DNA from: Rhizopus arrhizus
Taxonomy: Eukaryota > Mucoromycota > Mucoromycetes > Mucorales > Rhizopodaceae
NCBI GenBank assembly: GCA_024220505.1
Contig: JAKZZE010000010.1
Span: 1,302,001-1,366,000, forward strand
Length of the DNA stretch: 64,000 nucleotides
Direction: 5' to 3'
This document shows positions 11,857 through 23,982 of this stretch, piece after piece. Position 1 is the stretch's first letter. Each line of letters opens with the position of its first letter. The notes beneath the pieces are model-generated. The model was not told where the DNA came from and did no database searches. It saw only the letters and a list, made by a program, of their open reading frames with translations. Made by a program: the position numbers and the translations under genes.

Positions 11857-12494
11857 ATGGCTGCTACAGGAATCGCTGTTGGTATCAACAAGGGTCACAT
11901 CACTGCTCGTCGTACCCTTAAGGCTAAGCCTTCTAACAAGATTGGTGTAAGTTTATATGAATGAATGGATGGATGGATGTATAGATGGAAAATAAAATCA
12001 GTATATCTCAGCCAAACAACCAACCTTTTTTTTTTTGTGTGTGTGGAAAAATGGTCAATTTTATACAATGTTTGAATTAAATGAATAAAATCAACCCGAA
12101 ACGATGGAAAGCAATAGAATAACAGCATGTCAGCATTTCTTCTTTTTATTATTATTCTTATTCTCACTGTACATCCACCATTCTTTTTGTTTGTTACATT
12201 ATTCATCTTGTTAACTTTTTCTTGAATGATAGGCTGCTTCTAAGCGTACTACTTTTGTCAAGTCCATTGTTCGTGAAGTTGCTGGTTATGCTCCTTATGA
12301 ACGTCGTCTTATGGAATTGATCAAGAACTCCAAGGATAAGCGTGCCAAGAAGCTTTGCAAGTCTAAGGTAAAGAAAAAAAAAGTAAAAAAGATAAGCATA
12401 GTGACTCATTTGATGATAGCTCGGTACTTTTGTTCGTGCCAAGAAGAAGATTGAAGAACTTCAAGGTGTTATTGCTGCTTCTCGTCGTCACTAA
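11857..12494 (+). CDS. RPL36: 60S ribosomal protein eL36
   Basis: Component of the large cytosolic ribosomal subunit. Three exons (11857-11946, 12233-12367, 12420-12494) give exactly 99 residues, the normal length of the family. Recognisable segments are [35 protein letters not shown] and [20 protein letters not shown], ending in IAASRRH. The strongly basic composition and the pyrimidine-rich leader fit a highly expressed ribosomal gene. The first intron is 286 nt, much longer than most introns in this window, as is common for the first intron of fungal ribosomal protein genes. Codon use favours GCT, CGT and AAG, unlike the neighbouring low-expression genes. Confidence 0.97.
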
Positions 12495-12811
12495 GCAAAT
12501 TTAATAAAAAAAAAAAATAGCACTTATTTTTTTTAAAAAAAACAAAGCAATCTTGTGAGTAGAGATGATAAATTTGGATGTTGTATTGAAAAATCATACG
12601 TTTGTTATAAAGTTGTTATTGACTTGATTACAAATGGAATTGTTTCCGAATTGTCAATTATATAAACAGTTTCAGGTTATGTGCAATTTCATATGTTTGA
12701 AACACAAAAATATCAATCAATTTTCACGTGTAATAACAGTTCGCTCTTTTTTTCCCCCCTTTTTTTTTATTTTTTTGCTCTTTTCATTTTTCTTTCTCTT
12801 TTTTATTCTTC
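12495..12811. other. Spacer between eL36 and the MIT-domain gene
   Basis: A- and T-rich spacer with a CACGTG site at 12725-12730 and a pyrimidine-rich leader running up to ATG 12812. No gene seen. Confidence 0.5.
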
Positions 12812-13780
12812 ATGTCTACACTTGTAAATCAAGTTTTATCTCAAGCAGATAAATTTCCAGTGATTAACCAATGGTTAAGTCCAAATGAACAATATAATAA
12901 CAAGAAAATAGAAAGCTATACTCCTCGTCATCATTCTTTGGGTGCTCCTCCACCTTATGAAAATGTCGTTCGACAGCCCAAGAGATATAGTTTTTCAAGT
13001 ATGATTTGGAAGAGAGCCTCTTCTTTTTCAAGCACAGCCTGTTCTGAGCCTGAAGTAGGGTTACCAATGACAACAATTGATAAAAAGCAAGTTGAAAATG
13101 GTATTACTTTATTAAATATCGCTACTGAAATGGCCAACAGCAACAACAATAAACCAATGGCTTTAGATCTTTATATGATGGGATTAGAAAAAATCATGTC
13201 TGCTTTACCTTGTAATATAATCACTCTATTTATAGAAAGTATAAAAACATTCAACTCTCTTTTTTTTTAAAAAATAATAATCTAGTGGAATCAGATCCTT
13301 CTATTAAATTGACATTTGAAAGAAAATTAAATGAATTGAAAGAAAATTATCAATTAAATCTAGTTGATTCATCTGTACCTTTAGTTGACGATCAAGAAAA
13401 AGATACGCCTATTCGACGACAGTTATCAAATCTAGTTATTCATGCTGCTATCTTGGGTGCTGTTGCTTTGAAAAAGAGTCCTATTCCTGGTAAGAGGAAA
13501 GGGGAATTGATATTTATTCAAGTGATTAATATGAATAATAGATGCTCTATCTGGTGTGGTTAACTATGCTGTGGATAAAATACAAATCATAGATGAAAAG
13601 CATAAAATACGTAAAAGAACTTGGGATTTAGCTGCTTTGAGTGTAAGTAAAGCGGTTGAAATTGATCGTCATTTTGAAATCCATCAAATGGTTACTGAAG
13701 CTGTTTATACTGGATTTGCTGCATTCATCAAAGCAGGTTTAGCTTATGCTGAGACACCTGGTTATAACCAAAAACAATAA
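12812..13780 (+). CDS. MIT-domain-containing protein
   Basis: Three exons (12812-13211, 13286-13489, 13542-13780) sum to 280 residues. The N-terminal 90 residues are polar with a PPxY-like motif (APPPYENV). Residues about 92-135 (VENGITLLNIATEMANSNNN followed by KPMALDLYMMGLEKIMSALP) form a three-helix MIT pattern like those in Vps4 and other ESCRT-linked proteins. The C-terminal half is helical and mildly hydrophobic (LVIHAAILGAVALKK, VYTGFAAFIKAGLAYAE). A role in endosomal or membrane trafficking is an inference from the MIT and PPxY motifs. I know no named orthologue. Confidence 0.8.
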
Positions 13781-14079
13781 TAAAATATAGTTGTTTTCAT
13801 AAAAAGAAGTATACTTTTTAAATAATATATGATTTTCATATGTTTCTTTTGATTGTCATAGTTTCACAACGTTATTCTCTTTTGAGTTATCCATCATCAT
13901 TTGTACTTGACATCTCATTCTTTTCCTTCACCCCCAAAATAATATAAACTCCGGTATCTATGCCGCATGTGAAAATTGATGATAATTTTACTATGCGCTA
14001 ACCGTGTGTAAATAATCCTCCTTTTTTTTTTTTTTTTTTTTCTTTCTCTTTCAACTGTAACTCCCCACTCTTTTTATAC

Positions 14080-16058
14080 ATGTTCAAGAGTACCACTCAA
14101 CGTATTCGTACAATTATACCACGTATTGCAGCATCATCAGCCATTCGTGTCATACAACCTTCGATCGCTGTACGTCTCACCACAGCTCGTTATCTCTCTC
14201 ATTCTTCTCCTCAATCCATTTGGTTACCATTTGATCGTGCCAGTTTACCTGAAGAGGATCCACGTCGATCGGAACCCTTTGTGGATGAAACAGATGTGGT
14301 CATCGTTGGTGGTGGACCTGCTGGTCTGTCTGCCGCGATTCGTTTTAAACAATTGGCCAATGAACAAGGTAAAGAATGTCGTGTGATGGTCATTGAAAAG
14401 GCAGGAGAGATTGGTGCCCATACACTGTCTGGAGCTGTTTTGGAAACAAGAGCCTTGGATGAACTAATTCCGGATTGGAAAGAGAAGGGTGCACCTTTGA
14501 ATACACCTGTTGTGCACGATTCAATGCGATACATGACCAAGACCCTCTCAATTCCTTTACCTCATCCTCCTCAAATGAATAACAAGGGGAATTATATCGT
14601 CTCACTCAATAACTTTGTAAAATGGTTGGGTGAACAAGCAGAAGAATTGGGTGTAGAAATCTATCCTGGCTTTGCTGCAAGTGATGTACTTTATGATGAT
14701 CGTGGTAATGTACGTGGTGTTGCATTAAATGACGTCGGCTTGGATAAAAATTTTGAGCCCAAGGTAATCTATTTTTCCCACGATAACTCTTGTCTTACAC
14801 ATCTTGTAGGATACTTATGAAAGAGGTATGCAAGTCGCAGCCAAGATGACCTTTTTCGCTGAAGGATGTCATGGTTCACTTACAAAATCAATTGTCAATA
14901 AATTTGATTTGAGAAAAGAGAGTGGACCTCAAAAATATGGTATTGGACTTAAAGAAGTATGGGAAGTTTCCCCTGAAAAGCATAAACCAGGTCACGTCAT
15001 TCACTCTGTCGGTTGGCCGGTAGACATGAATACTTATGGCGGTAGTTTTATCTATCATTTCGAAGCGGATCGACATTTGGTTGCAGTGGGTTATGTGGTT
15101 GGTTTAGATTATGAGAATCCTTATTTGAATCCATACAAGACCTTTCAAATGTTTAAACATCATCCTTCAGTCAAGTCTCTTTTGGAAGGTGGTAAATGTA
15201 TTTCTTATGGTGCAAGAGCCATTAATGAAGGTGGATATCAATCTATTCCTAAACTTGCATTCCCTGGTGGTGCTCTGATTGGCTGTACAGCTGGCTTCTT
15301 GAACGTGCCAAAGATCAAGGGTACACATACAGCGATGAAATCGGGCATGTTGGCAGCTGAATCTGCTTTTGATCGTTTGTTTGAAGAAGAAGTGATTGTG
15401 TTGAATGAATATGAAGAAAAGATAAAGAATTCATGGGTTTATGATGAATTGTATCAAGTACGTAACGTCATTCCCTCCTTCCACGGTCCACTTGGTTTAT
15501 ATGGTGGTCTTGCTTATTCCGGCTTGGATACCCTTCTTTTGAAGGGTCGTGTTCCCTGGACATTTAAACACAAGAAGGCAGATTGGGAATGCATGAAGAC
15601 AGCAGCGTAAGTGACAAAGGAATGAGCAGTAGTGATACTCATCTTTTTGCAGTGAATCTAAACCGATTGATTATCCAAAGCCTGATGGTGTCATCTCATT
15701 TGACTTGTTAACCAACGTATCTCGTACAGGCACAAATCATGCAGAGAATCAACCTGTTCATTTACGTATTCGTGATACTAAAAAGCCTGTCGAAAGAAAT
15801 TTAGCCATCTTTGATGGACCTGAGAATCGTTTCTGTCCTGGTAAGTCAAAAGACTTATTGACAGAATAATTTATTAATCGTTTATTAGCTGGTGTTTATG
15901 AATATGTTGATGATGAAAATAAGCCAGGAGAAAAACGACTTCAGATTAATTCTCAAAATTGTATTCACTGCAAGACTTGTGATATCAAGGATCCCTCACA
16001 AAACATTGACTGGACTGTACCCGAAGGAGGTGGAGGACCTCAATATGTCTGGACTTAA
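14080..16058 (+). CDS. ETFDH: Electron transfer flavoprotein-ubiquinone oxidoreductase, mitochondrial
   Basis: Inner-membrane FAD/4Fe-4S enzyme that moves electrons from ETF (fatty-acid and amino-acid dehydrogenases) to ubiquinone. Four exons (14080-14763, 14810-15606, 15653-15840, 15889-16058) give 612 residues, the normal family length. An Arg-rich mitochondrial presequence ([18 protein letters not shown]) is followed by the FAD dinucleotide motif [17 protein letters not shown] (about residue 74) and [14 protein letters not shown]. The ubiquinone/membrane region has [20 protein letters not shown]. The C-terminal cluster ligands are FCPA and [12 protein letters not shown]. It ends [10 protein letters not shown]. 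No missing residues seen. The yeast orthologue is CIR2. Confidence 0.97.
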
Positions 16059-16245
16059 ATTTTTTTTTTCCCACTCAATTTTTTTGTGTAATAAATTGAA
16101 CCAATCAAAATAATGAATGATTTCGCCATCTTTCTGATAGTTGAGTGGTTAGGAAAAGAAGTATTGAAGGGTAAAGAGAAAGAAAAAAGGGATTTTTTTC
16201 TTTTCTTCTTTACTTTTTCATATAAAAAGGTAGGTTTACTTTATT

Positions 16246-17106
16246 TTAGATACGATTTCCACCGATCGAATAGAATGAACATACACCACTACTTCTTGCT
16301 TTGCCCGTCTTTTCTTCAAAGGTCTTGCATACTTTATAAGGGGGAGTATAAAGATGAAGAGAGACTGCACCTTTTTCTTTATTTGGGTTAGAGATACGAT
16401 GTAAACCAATCTTGTCTATAAAGTAAGCATGAGAAAAATGAAGAAGAAAAAAAATTTATATATCTTACCATGAACATAGGTAACTTGATTAGGTTGATAG
16501 ATAGTATCTCTTGATACATTTAGTGGACTTTGACTTACGCTTACATCTGTATTATTATCATCATTAGCCGTGATATCAAAAGGGGTTTCATCATCAGGTG
16601 TTGATGATGTAGGCCAGTCAAATAATGTTTCTTGCAATTCACCATCCAATATTTTCATTACACAGTGGGAACCCGAATGATCATGAATAGGACTAAGAAA
16701 AAAAAATAATAATCAGTGGACGAATGAGAATTGAACAACAGGTAAATACCTTTTTTGTCCTTTACTCCATGCTAGGATCATTAAATTGAACTTAAAATAA
16801 ATTCCCAGGGTTAGAAGAAAAAAAGTATGAAAGTATTTATCAGCTCACCTTTCCATTTCCATCATCAACCAAATTACGAGTATAAGCTCTAGAATGATCA
16901 AACAATGTATAATGATCCCAATCATCAGCATTAGAACTATATTTTTCCATCAAACTAATGATTTTATTTGCATCAATACGTTCAGAATCAAGTCCTTGAT
17001 CACCCAACACTTGATGAATTGACTTTACAAGTTCTTTTAATGTGAAATTTTTATTATTGGATAAAATGGGTTCAACAGTATGAAGAGGTTCTTGAGGAGG
17101 AGACAT
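16246..17106 (-). CDS. CDO1: Cysteine dioxygenase
   Basis: Non-haem iron cupin that oxidises L-cysteine to cysteine sulfinate, controlling cysteine level and taurine/sulfate production. Four exons: 17106-16849, 16790-16750 (41 nt), 16692-16469 and 16415-16246. They give 230 residues. Iron ligands are visible: SPIHDHSGSHC supplies the HxH pair and KIGLHRISN the third His. Both partners of the family's Cys-Tyr cross-link are present: the Cys in SGSHCVMK and a Tyr in LHLYTPPYKVC. Between the first and second cupin motifs there is an Asp/Ser/Thr-rich stretch (STPDDETPFDITANDD), longer than the corresponding loop of mammalian CDO by about 20 residues. The first two-fifths is a helical region (FTLKELVKSIHQVLGD). 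It ends close to the ETF-QO stop; the two genes converge. Confidence 0.93.
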
Positions 17107-17928
17107 TATTATTATTAAAGAAAAGAAGAGAGGAGAAATAATTCAAGTTTTTTTTTTTTTTTTTTTATAGACGACATCAACCCTAAAAAGTAGAAAAAAA
17201 AAATTGAAATGCAACAATACACACACCATGTTTAGGAAGATTTCTTTATATGTAAACCCTTTATTTTCCCATCAAAGGGGATTATATTATCTGTACATAC
17301 GTTACAATCTGTAGAAAAAAGAAGATGAAGAATAAGGGAGATAAGCTTATCAAATCCGACATCTATTCCGTTATTTGAATATTACCAAAAAAAAAAGAAG
17401 CAGATTTATAGTAGAGACAGTAGACATGGTTAACATATCACTTTTAGAATTCTTTATTTGATTTATTCAGCATGAAATCATTGTGTAAAGGTTAGTATTG
17501 ATAATTATCTTCCCTTTGCTTATTTCCTTTTAAAAAATAAAAAAAATAAAATAGCCGATAAAATGCGTTATTACACTATTTGATGACATTGTAATTATTA
17601 TCTCTTTTTTTTGTAATCAACTTCAATTGCTTACCTTGTTTTTTTTTTATTATAAATTGAAACGTACTAAAAGATATCGTTTGCAGGAGAGAAAAAAAAA
17701 ATTGTCGCGTGACTGGTGTGTGCATAATTATGTCAATGTTTTAACGATTCATGTATGTTTTCTTTAAAGATAATATCAGGATACATTAAAGAAAAAAGTA
17801 GAGAGAGAGAGGGGGGGAATATTGGCATAGCAAAAGTACAATCGGTTTGTGTTCCTGGATTTGGATTAAAACTCCTAAATAATCTCTTTTTTTCTTTTTC
17901 TATTCTTTTGTAGTCATGGATACCAACT
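17107..17928. other. AT-rich intergenic region
   Basis: Spacer between the cysteine dioxygenase start and the SGF29 stop, both on the minus strand. It contains T and A tracts (17149-17167 and others) and a short GA tract near 17802. No coding frame or RNA gene was recognised. Confidence 0.5.
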
Positions 17929-19129
17929 TTATTTATTTATCCTAGGAAGTTCTAATACATGCCCTGACATGACATGCTTATATTCATTGTTATCATCCTC
18001 AAATTGTACTTTATATATTCTTTCAAACGCGCCATCTTTATTCTAAATTTAAAAGTTATAAATTAACCTTGATGACATGAATGTGTCTTTACCTTTGAAG
18101 GGGGTTCAATGACTTTTGCTTTATAAAAGCATGTTGTTCCTGGATAAAGTGCCAAAACATCTTGTCCAATGTCTAGTTCAGCAAGACCTCTTGCTTCACT
18201 CGCATTCGGAATTGGAATCACATTTCGAGGTTGAAGCATATATCGTCTTTTATACATCAATAAACAATATACTAATTATCATTTACTTACTGTTTTTGAC
18301 CAAATTCATCTTGATCCACATCTTCTACTTGGTATCTAACAACACCACATAGTCAGATAACCTCTACTGCTGGTTACTTGTCCTTACTTGTTTTTATCAG
18401 AATTATAATTGATAACAACTGCCAGTATCCACTCTTCGTCTTTATCCTTTTGCTGAGGTTGCTTTGCTGCTACAGATGTTCCAGGTGCTAATATATCAAT
18501 ACTATATTGTGTTATTAACATAATATATTCCTATATTCTGTATTACATCTTTGCTTTCTTTGGAAACTGTAAAGAAAGCTCTTCTTGATCTGCTCTTCTT
18601 TTTTTTCTTTTTTGATCAATTACTACAACACAAACACACACACAGAGTTGTCATGAATTTGTTGATAAATTTTCTATTATATTTTACCATGATTGTACTC
18701 TGATGCATCTCTTAAAGCAATCAATACAGATACTTTCTCGATAATATCATGAATAATCCTATTCTAAATATTGAGTACTTACAAACCAAAGATTATTCTA
18801 TTTACTTTGCTTCGTTATGTGATAAGTCTATTCCTCCTCGATAATATTCCATCAATCGCTTACTGATAGAAATAGGTAGACCTATTTCACATACTTTTAT
18901 TTCCACTTTGTCCTAATCCAAAAAAAAAAAAAGAATAATTCTTTTTCGTTTTACCTTCATCAAGATTAGTAGTTGCATGTATTTCGTTAATGTTGGTTAC
19001 AACAGATGCTGTATTCTTTTGAATGATTTCTAGTTTGGCAAGGGAATTGCAAATTTGTTTCCACAAATTGACTTCTTCGTTGGTTTCGTCAAGAGTGGCT
19101 AATCTTGAAGTTCTTGATTTGCGATCCAT
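17929..19129 (-). CDS. SGF29: SAGA-associated factor 29 (tandem Tudor histone reader)
   Basis: Subunit of the SAGA histone acetyltransferase module that binds H3K4me2/3. About eight short exons can be followed from ATG 19129. The N-terminus is a helical region (NLWKQICNSLAKLEIIQKN). Next come VEIKVCEIGLPISISKRL, a basic stretch (DQKRKKRRADQEELSLQFPK), and the C-terminal SGF29 tandem Tudor fold: GTSVAAKQ..EEWILAVV, YQVEDVDQDEFGQ, DVLALYPGTTCFYKAKVIEP and YKVQFEDDNNEYKHV, ending LELPRINK. The LYPGTTxFYxA motif and the FEDD box that line the methyl-lysine pocket are intact. The gene is cut into very small exons (some about 60-70 nt). The exon joins around the basic linker are less certain than the Tudor part. 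Confidence 0.88.
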
Positions 19130-19962
19130 AGTATTAATAGTACAAAAAAAAGAAGAAGGGTATATACTAATAGGTTGAAAGCTATATCAGAAAAGGGTAA
19201 CTTTTTGTTTTTACTGAACAAGTTTGCGTTGCAATACGTTCTTTTCTTTTCTTTTTTTTTTTTATCTCAGCAAGCAAAAGAATTTTTTTTTATTATTCTT
19301 TTGCTTTAAGCAGCCAGCATAAAAAAAGAACCACTTTTTAATTTCCGTTATTTCAAACTGTTCTTTCATCAAATAATCATCTTTCACTAGACTTACAGTA
19401 TGAAGATTAGTGATTGAATATAATGAGCAATTTCTTTAATTGTTACCCGATATGAATGAGTGTGTATTCTCTCTTTTGTACTGAAGATAAAAAAGTCTAG
19501 TTTAGAACTCTTGTTACATAATTGAGCTGCTTTATTGTTTTGATCTGAGCCCCTTTATTTTTAATACGCGCGCACGATGGATATTAAATATACAAATCAA
19601 GCAATAATATATTAACTTTCAATAAATAATATCGATTGTCTGTAAACTGCTACTTTCCATCAAAACACAGGACATACTTTGCTTTTTAAAGCAGCACTAG
19701 ATTTCAATTCTGCGGCACCTTACAAAAGTTGACCTACTCAAACCAGATACTCAAGGAAACCTTGGAAAGAATGAAAGCAGCTAAAACAAATAGAAATACA
19801 CGTGTCGTCACGCTACAAAGCGTCAATTGTAATGTTATTTTTAAGAAATATGATTTTTAAGAAAACTGTGCATTGGTTCTACCATATATATGAAATTGCA
19901 CCAAAGACCAAATAAGAATCGTTTCCGCTTTGAAAGTTATTTTAGTTTTTTCCTGAAGCAAG

Positions 19963-20003
<41 letters not shown>

Positions 20004-20086
20004 TATAACAAGACATTTGATTCACTCTTTCAGTTTTTACTGATCCAGCCATCTTTTACCTTTTTTTTTTTTGAAAAAAAAAAAAA
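19130..20086. other. Divergent intergenic region with a 38-A tract
   Basis: Shared upstream DNA of SGF29 (-) and the CotH gene (+). It contains a run of 38 A at 19963-20000 and a T10/A13 pair just before the CotH start (about 20061-20086), which could fold as a hairpin in the leader. No gene seen. Confidence 0.55.
19963..20000. repeat. Poly(A) tract, 38 nt
   Basis: Uninterrupted A run about 90 bp upstream of the CotH start codon, probably within its promoter or leader. Confidence 0.95.
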
Positions 20087-22120
20087 ATGAAATCCCTATT
20101 TTTTGTTGTATTCATCTTTTTAACGACAGCACATGCCGCTAGAGTATCATTTAAAGTTATCGCTCCTGATGCTAAAAACACAGTTCATGTCAATATCAAT
20201 GAAGTACTCGTCGAATTAAAGGCCAGTGATCCAGATATTCCTTATTACACCGGTTTTGCTGAACTAAAGCATGGACAAAGTTATAATGTAAAGAATCCAC
20301 TTTTGCGTCATAAATTTCATAAATAACACGTAAAAAATATACATAGTACGTTGTCGATGGAAATGCAGAGCCATTCAAACGTCTATTGAATGGTTCTTCT
20401 ACTAAAAACGAGTTCTTCAATCGACCTGTAACCTACGCTACTAACATTCCCGAGTTACCCAGCATTCTTACTGAAGGCAGCTGGACTCGTGGAGATACGA
20501 GTAATCCTATTTGGGATAGTAACTATGTCCCTTCTATCTTTGTCACTGGAAATCCAAGAGAAATGAAAGAATTAATTGAGAATGTGAAAAAGAACACATA
20601 TAAAACAAAAATCACTTTTATTGGACCTGAGACTATCAATACATTTGAGGTAAAAAATGTAAATCGCCTTTTTTATGATATCGATCTTAACGAGCCCCCC
20701 TCCCCCCTTTTTTTTTCTCTTCTCAGGGCTGTACCTTTGGACTTCATAAACCTGGGCGTAAACATAATGATGCTAAACAATCTTGGATATGGGCTCTCCC
20801 TGAAGGTCAATTTATGGCGAATCGAAATTGGTTCAAGATCCGACATATGGAAGAAGATCCTACACAACTTCGTGAAAAGCTTTATGCAGATATCCTTCGA
20901 AAGATGGGAACCTATGCGAATGAGGCCAATATGATTCGATTCTTTATAAACAAGGAAGGCATGGGTATCTTTAATATGTTGGACGATGTTATTATGTATT
21001 CTTATATCAATGCCATGTTTTACAACGGTGATACTCCCGAACAGTTCGGTGGTCTTTACGACGGTGCCTCTGGTGCCTCTTTCAATTTCCCTGGTGACTT
21101 TGATAGCTTTGTCCCGAATGTCGAATCCCCGCTTGACCAAGATGCTATCGAGCCTTTTTCTAAAGCCTTTACTAGTATTGACTTTTTGGAAGATGAACAG
21201 GTCAAGACGATCGGAAAGTACTTTGATTATGACCAATTCCTTCGTTTCATGGTCATGGAGTTCCTTACCGGTGACTGGGATGGCTACTGGCAAGAGCAAA
21301 CAAATGATGGGGCCTATATTGATATCAACGATCACAACAAAATTTATTACCTAGGGCAGGATTTTGATGCCACCTTTGGTGTAAATCTTGAACAAAAACG
21401 AGAGTTTGTCAATATGTCTTATACTGAATACCCCAAAATGTTTCCTGGGGGTGTCTTGATCAACAGGCTTCTTCAAAACCCAGGTGTCAAGAAAACGTTT
21501 GAAAACTATCTGAGAATCACAGTTCAAGAGATCTTCAACAACGCCACGCTCGGCCCCTATGTCACTGCTCGCCACGAATTCCTTGCTCCGGATCTTTACT
21601 GGGATCGTTCGATAAAACAACGATCTCCTGGAAATGTCTTTGGCTGGACGTTCGAGCAGACATATGAAAATCTATTTGAAGGTGTCACTGCTCCTGGAAA
21701 AAATTCGGGTGGTGCTGATTGGGGTCTTCTTGAATGGGTGGCTGCAAAGGAAAAAGCAGTCAAAAGTTACCTCAGTTCGTCTGAAGCCGCTGATGCTGCC
21801 ACTGTTACCCAAGCACCAGGTATACTGATTCATATTATATAGTCATTTGTTACTGAAGCATTTATTATAAATTTATTATTACTAAAGAAGCTCCTGGTAC
21901 AGATAACACTCCTTCCAAATCAAATACCTGGCCTCATGCCAATACAAGGTTCAAACAAGCCGAAGCTTCCAATACTCATAAAATAGGTACTTCATCGCCT
22001 TCTAATTTTATTGTTAAAATCAAGCAAGGCACTGTGTCATCGTCTTCATCAATCAAAAGAACCCCATGTATTCTATCTCTTATTATCTTGGCTGGCACTT
22101 TATTTGCCTCTTTTCTCTAG
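20087..22120 (+). CDS. CotH-family spore-coat/surface protein, probably GPI-anchored
   Basis: Four exons (20087-20287, 20347-20649, 20727-21819, 21888-22120) give 609 residues. An N-terminal signal peptide is clear (MKSLFFVVFIFLTTAHA). The CotH kinase-like domain covers about residues 150-480, with GCTFGLHKPGRKHNDAKQSW, NRNWFKIRHMEEDPTQLREK, FLTGDWDGYW, the family motif QTNDGAYIDINDHNK, and YYLGQDFDATFG, whose Asp residues probably bind metal. The C-terminus is Ser/Thr-rich and ends in a hydrophobic tail (CILSLIILAGTLFASFL) preceded by small residues, which fits GPI anchoring. CotH proteins are typical of Mucorales; some members act as host-cell ligands. Which role this copy has cannot be told from sequence. 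Confidence 0.92.
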
Positions 22121-22514
22121 ACAAAAAAAAATCCCTGTCTGTTTTTGTAAAAATAAGTCAAGGTATGCCAAGAAAGAAAAAACAGAAGTTGTTTGCTTTT
22201 TTCTTTTTTGAATAAAAATAGCTGTATAGCATGCCTGTGAATTAAGGCAACATTGGAATCAGTCACTTAATCTTCTTCCCAGAGCCATTAAACAACTCAT
22301 TGCTATCCTCTTTATGTAGATGTTGAATTTGTCTACAGTAATGATTTAAAGACTCTATCGAGTAATAGTGAAGTGCAAAATTCGGAAAAACGATCGAGTT
22401 TTCGCTTGTACATGCTCTCTTAATGATTTGCATTTCTCTTAAAATAAACTATCATACTGCTCACAACGAACAGAAATATATTTACTGAGTGGTACCTTTT
22501 TTTTAGCCTGGCCA
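22121..22514. other. Intergenic, end of CotH transcript
   Basis: AT-rich spacer downstream of CotH with an AATAAAA element at about 22211-22217, a plausible polyadenylation signal. No gene seen. Confidence 0.45.
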
Positions 22515-23556
22515 AGCAGTAATTTTGGTATGTACTACAATTCAACACGGTTTCTATTATTGCAATACAGCGAAAGGGCTTTAGTTGGCTTTGCAAACGT
22601 CAATAGGAGTTTACAGAGAATAACGCCCGAACGAGCGATGTATAATAATTGGATGATGTTTGATGTAGCGTCAGATTTAGACAAAGAAAAAGGGTGGGAT
22701 GATGTTCATTATTTGAGGTTAAAGTAATATACCAAGACATTGTCCTTGAAAATGCGGATTGGGCAACCACCTTATGTTATACAGAAGGTCTAAGAAGACA
22801 AAAGCGTGAGAAAATATGAGAGATTGTTGCCATCAATTTGGGTGGCACTATGACAAAGTACTCAACATAGTGAAATACACCACAATGACACAAGCTTTTG
22901 TAATGTCTGTTGTATGAAAAAAAAAATTGTGCGATGAGTAGCACCAAGCATTCATGATTTGAAATAGCACAAATCGCCTAATATATTTTCCATTATATGA
23001 AGGGTCAAGTGAATGAGACTTAAGGAGGGAAATTGACATAAGAAGCTTATAGTATGAAGGTGAGATTGGCGATAGAAATCGAAATGAAACATCTTTTATA
23101 ATAGCATCGAGTCTACCAATCAGCATGTTTGTACGAGCCGATTAATGAGTAACCGGAGAGCAGAATTGGATATTTGAGTGATTTAATAATTAAAGGGAAA
23201 CAGACGATTAAAGCTTTTTGTGTAAAGGCAGTCGATTGGACATACTCACAGCGTCTCAGACAAGCAATTAAAAGAATAAAAACTGGATATTTTAAAAATA
23301 GGTTATGCATCAACACAAACGCTTTAAGCACTTCAATTTTGAGAATGCAAAAAATCAGATTTCAATAATCTGTGCAAGTATTTACTCTAGACGAGCAAGT
23401 TATTTCACTGTAGGTTACAACGTGGTCTTTTTTGACACACAAAAATCAGATCCTTCCAGACTTTTCAATTCATATCACGGTGTAAAGGTCATAGTATTTG
23501 ATGCCATTCGGAATAGCTATAGGCTTGTACGTGAGCCACATAAAAAATCACTGTGA
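22515..23556 (+). pseudogene. Decayed coding relic, family unknown
   Basis: Protein-like segments follow each other on the plus strand in shifting frames, separated by stops. They include GFANVNRSLQRITPERAMYN and LDKEKGWDDVHYLRLK (22530-22727), DIVLENADWATTLCYTEGLR and IVAINLGGTMTKYST (about 22735-22870), SDLIIKGKQTIKAFCVKAVD and YSQRLRQAIKRIKTGYFKNR (23171-23300), then SRRASYFTVGYNVVFFDTQ (about 23390-23450). The order and composition look like one formerly continuous protein of about 330 residues broken by frameshifts and nonsense changes. I cannot name it. A transposon-encoded or recently lost lineage-specific gene is the simplest guess. Confidence 0.45.
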
Positions 23557-23974
23557 TTGTATTTTCCTCATGAACGCAATCTTGAATAATGAAATTCATC
23601 AGGCAAACTCTGTGTGTACATCTATTTGAATTTTATGTACAAGCCACTATTTTACGAGTTTGAACTACCTTTAAAATTTTTGGTAAATGGTTCGATGAAC
23701 GTTAGCATTTGTCATACATAAACAATGGAACGATGCGGAGACATAAGCGTAAAAATAAAGCATGGCTGTTCTTTTTAATCATTATGGAATCATGGATGTT
23801 TTGAATAGCGATGCATAATGTACAAAAAGCACGCTACTTAAATTGGGCATTCAGGTACCTGACTCATGGTTACTTGTCTGTCCTAAGGAGCAAAGACAAA
23901 ATACGGCGTGTTCTAAGACAGTGGTGCGACATTTTATGCATTAATGATTTGCATCTGGACAATCTTTAAGCGCA

Positions 23975-23982
23975 TATAAAAG
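23975..23982 (+). promoter_or_regulatory. TATA box of the secreted peptide gene
   Basis: TATAAAAG sits about 140 bp upstream of ATG 24115 and about 60 bp before a probable 5'-UTR intron donor (GTAAGT at about 24037). Confidence 0.55.

Noticed and set aside
11640..12442. Minus-strand frames over the eL36 gene and its introns.
   Set aside because: eL36 is certain on the plus strand; these frames run through its promoter, introns and exons.
14211..14605. Two minus-strand frames (109 and 71 codons) within ETF-QO.
   Set aside because: Shadows of the clearly coding plus strand.
20673..21335. A 220-codon frame on the minus strand opposite the CotH gene.
   Set aside because: It is the antisense shadow of a well-supported CotH exon. 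Its composition mirrors the plus-strand codons and it lacks any recognisable motif.
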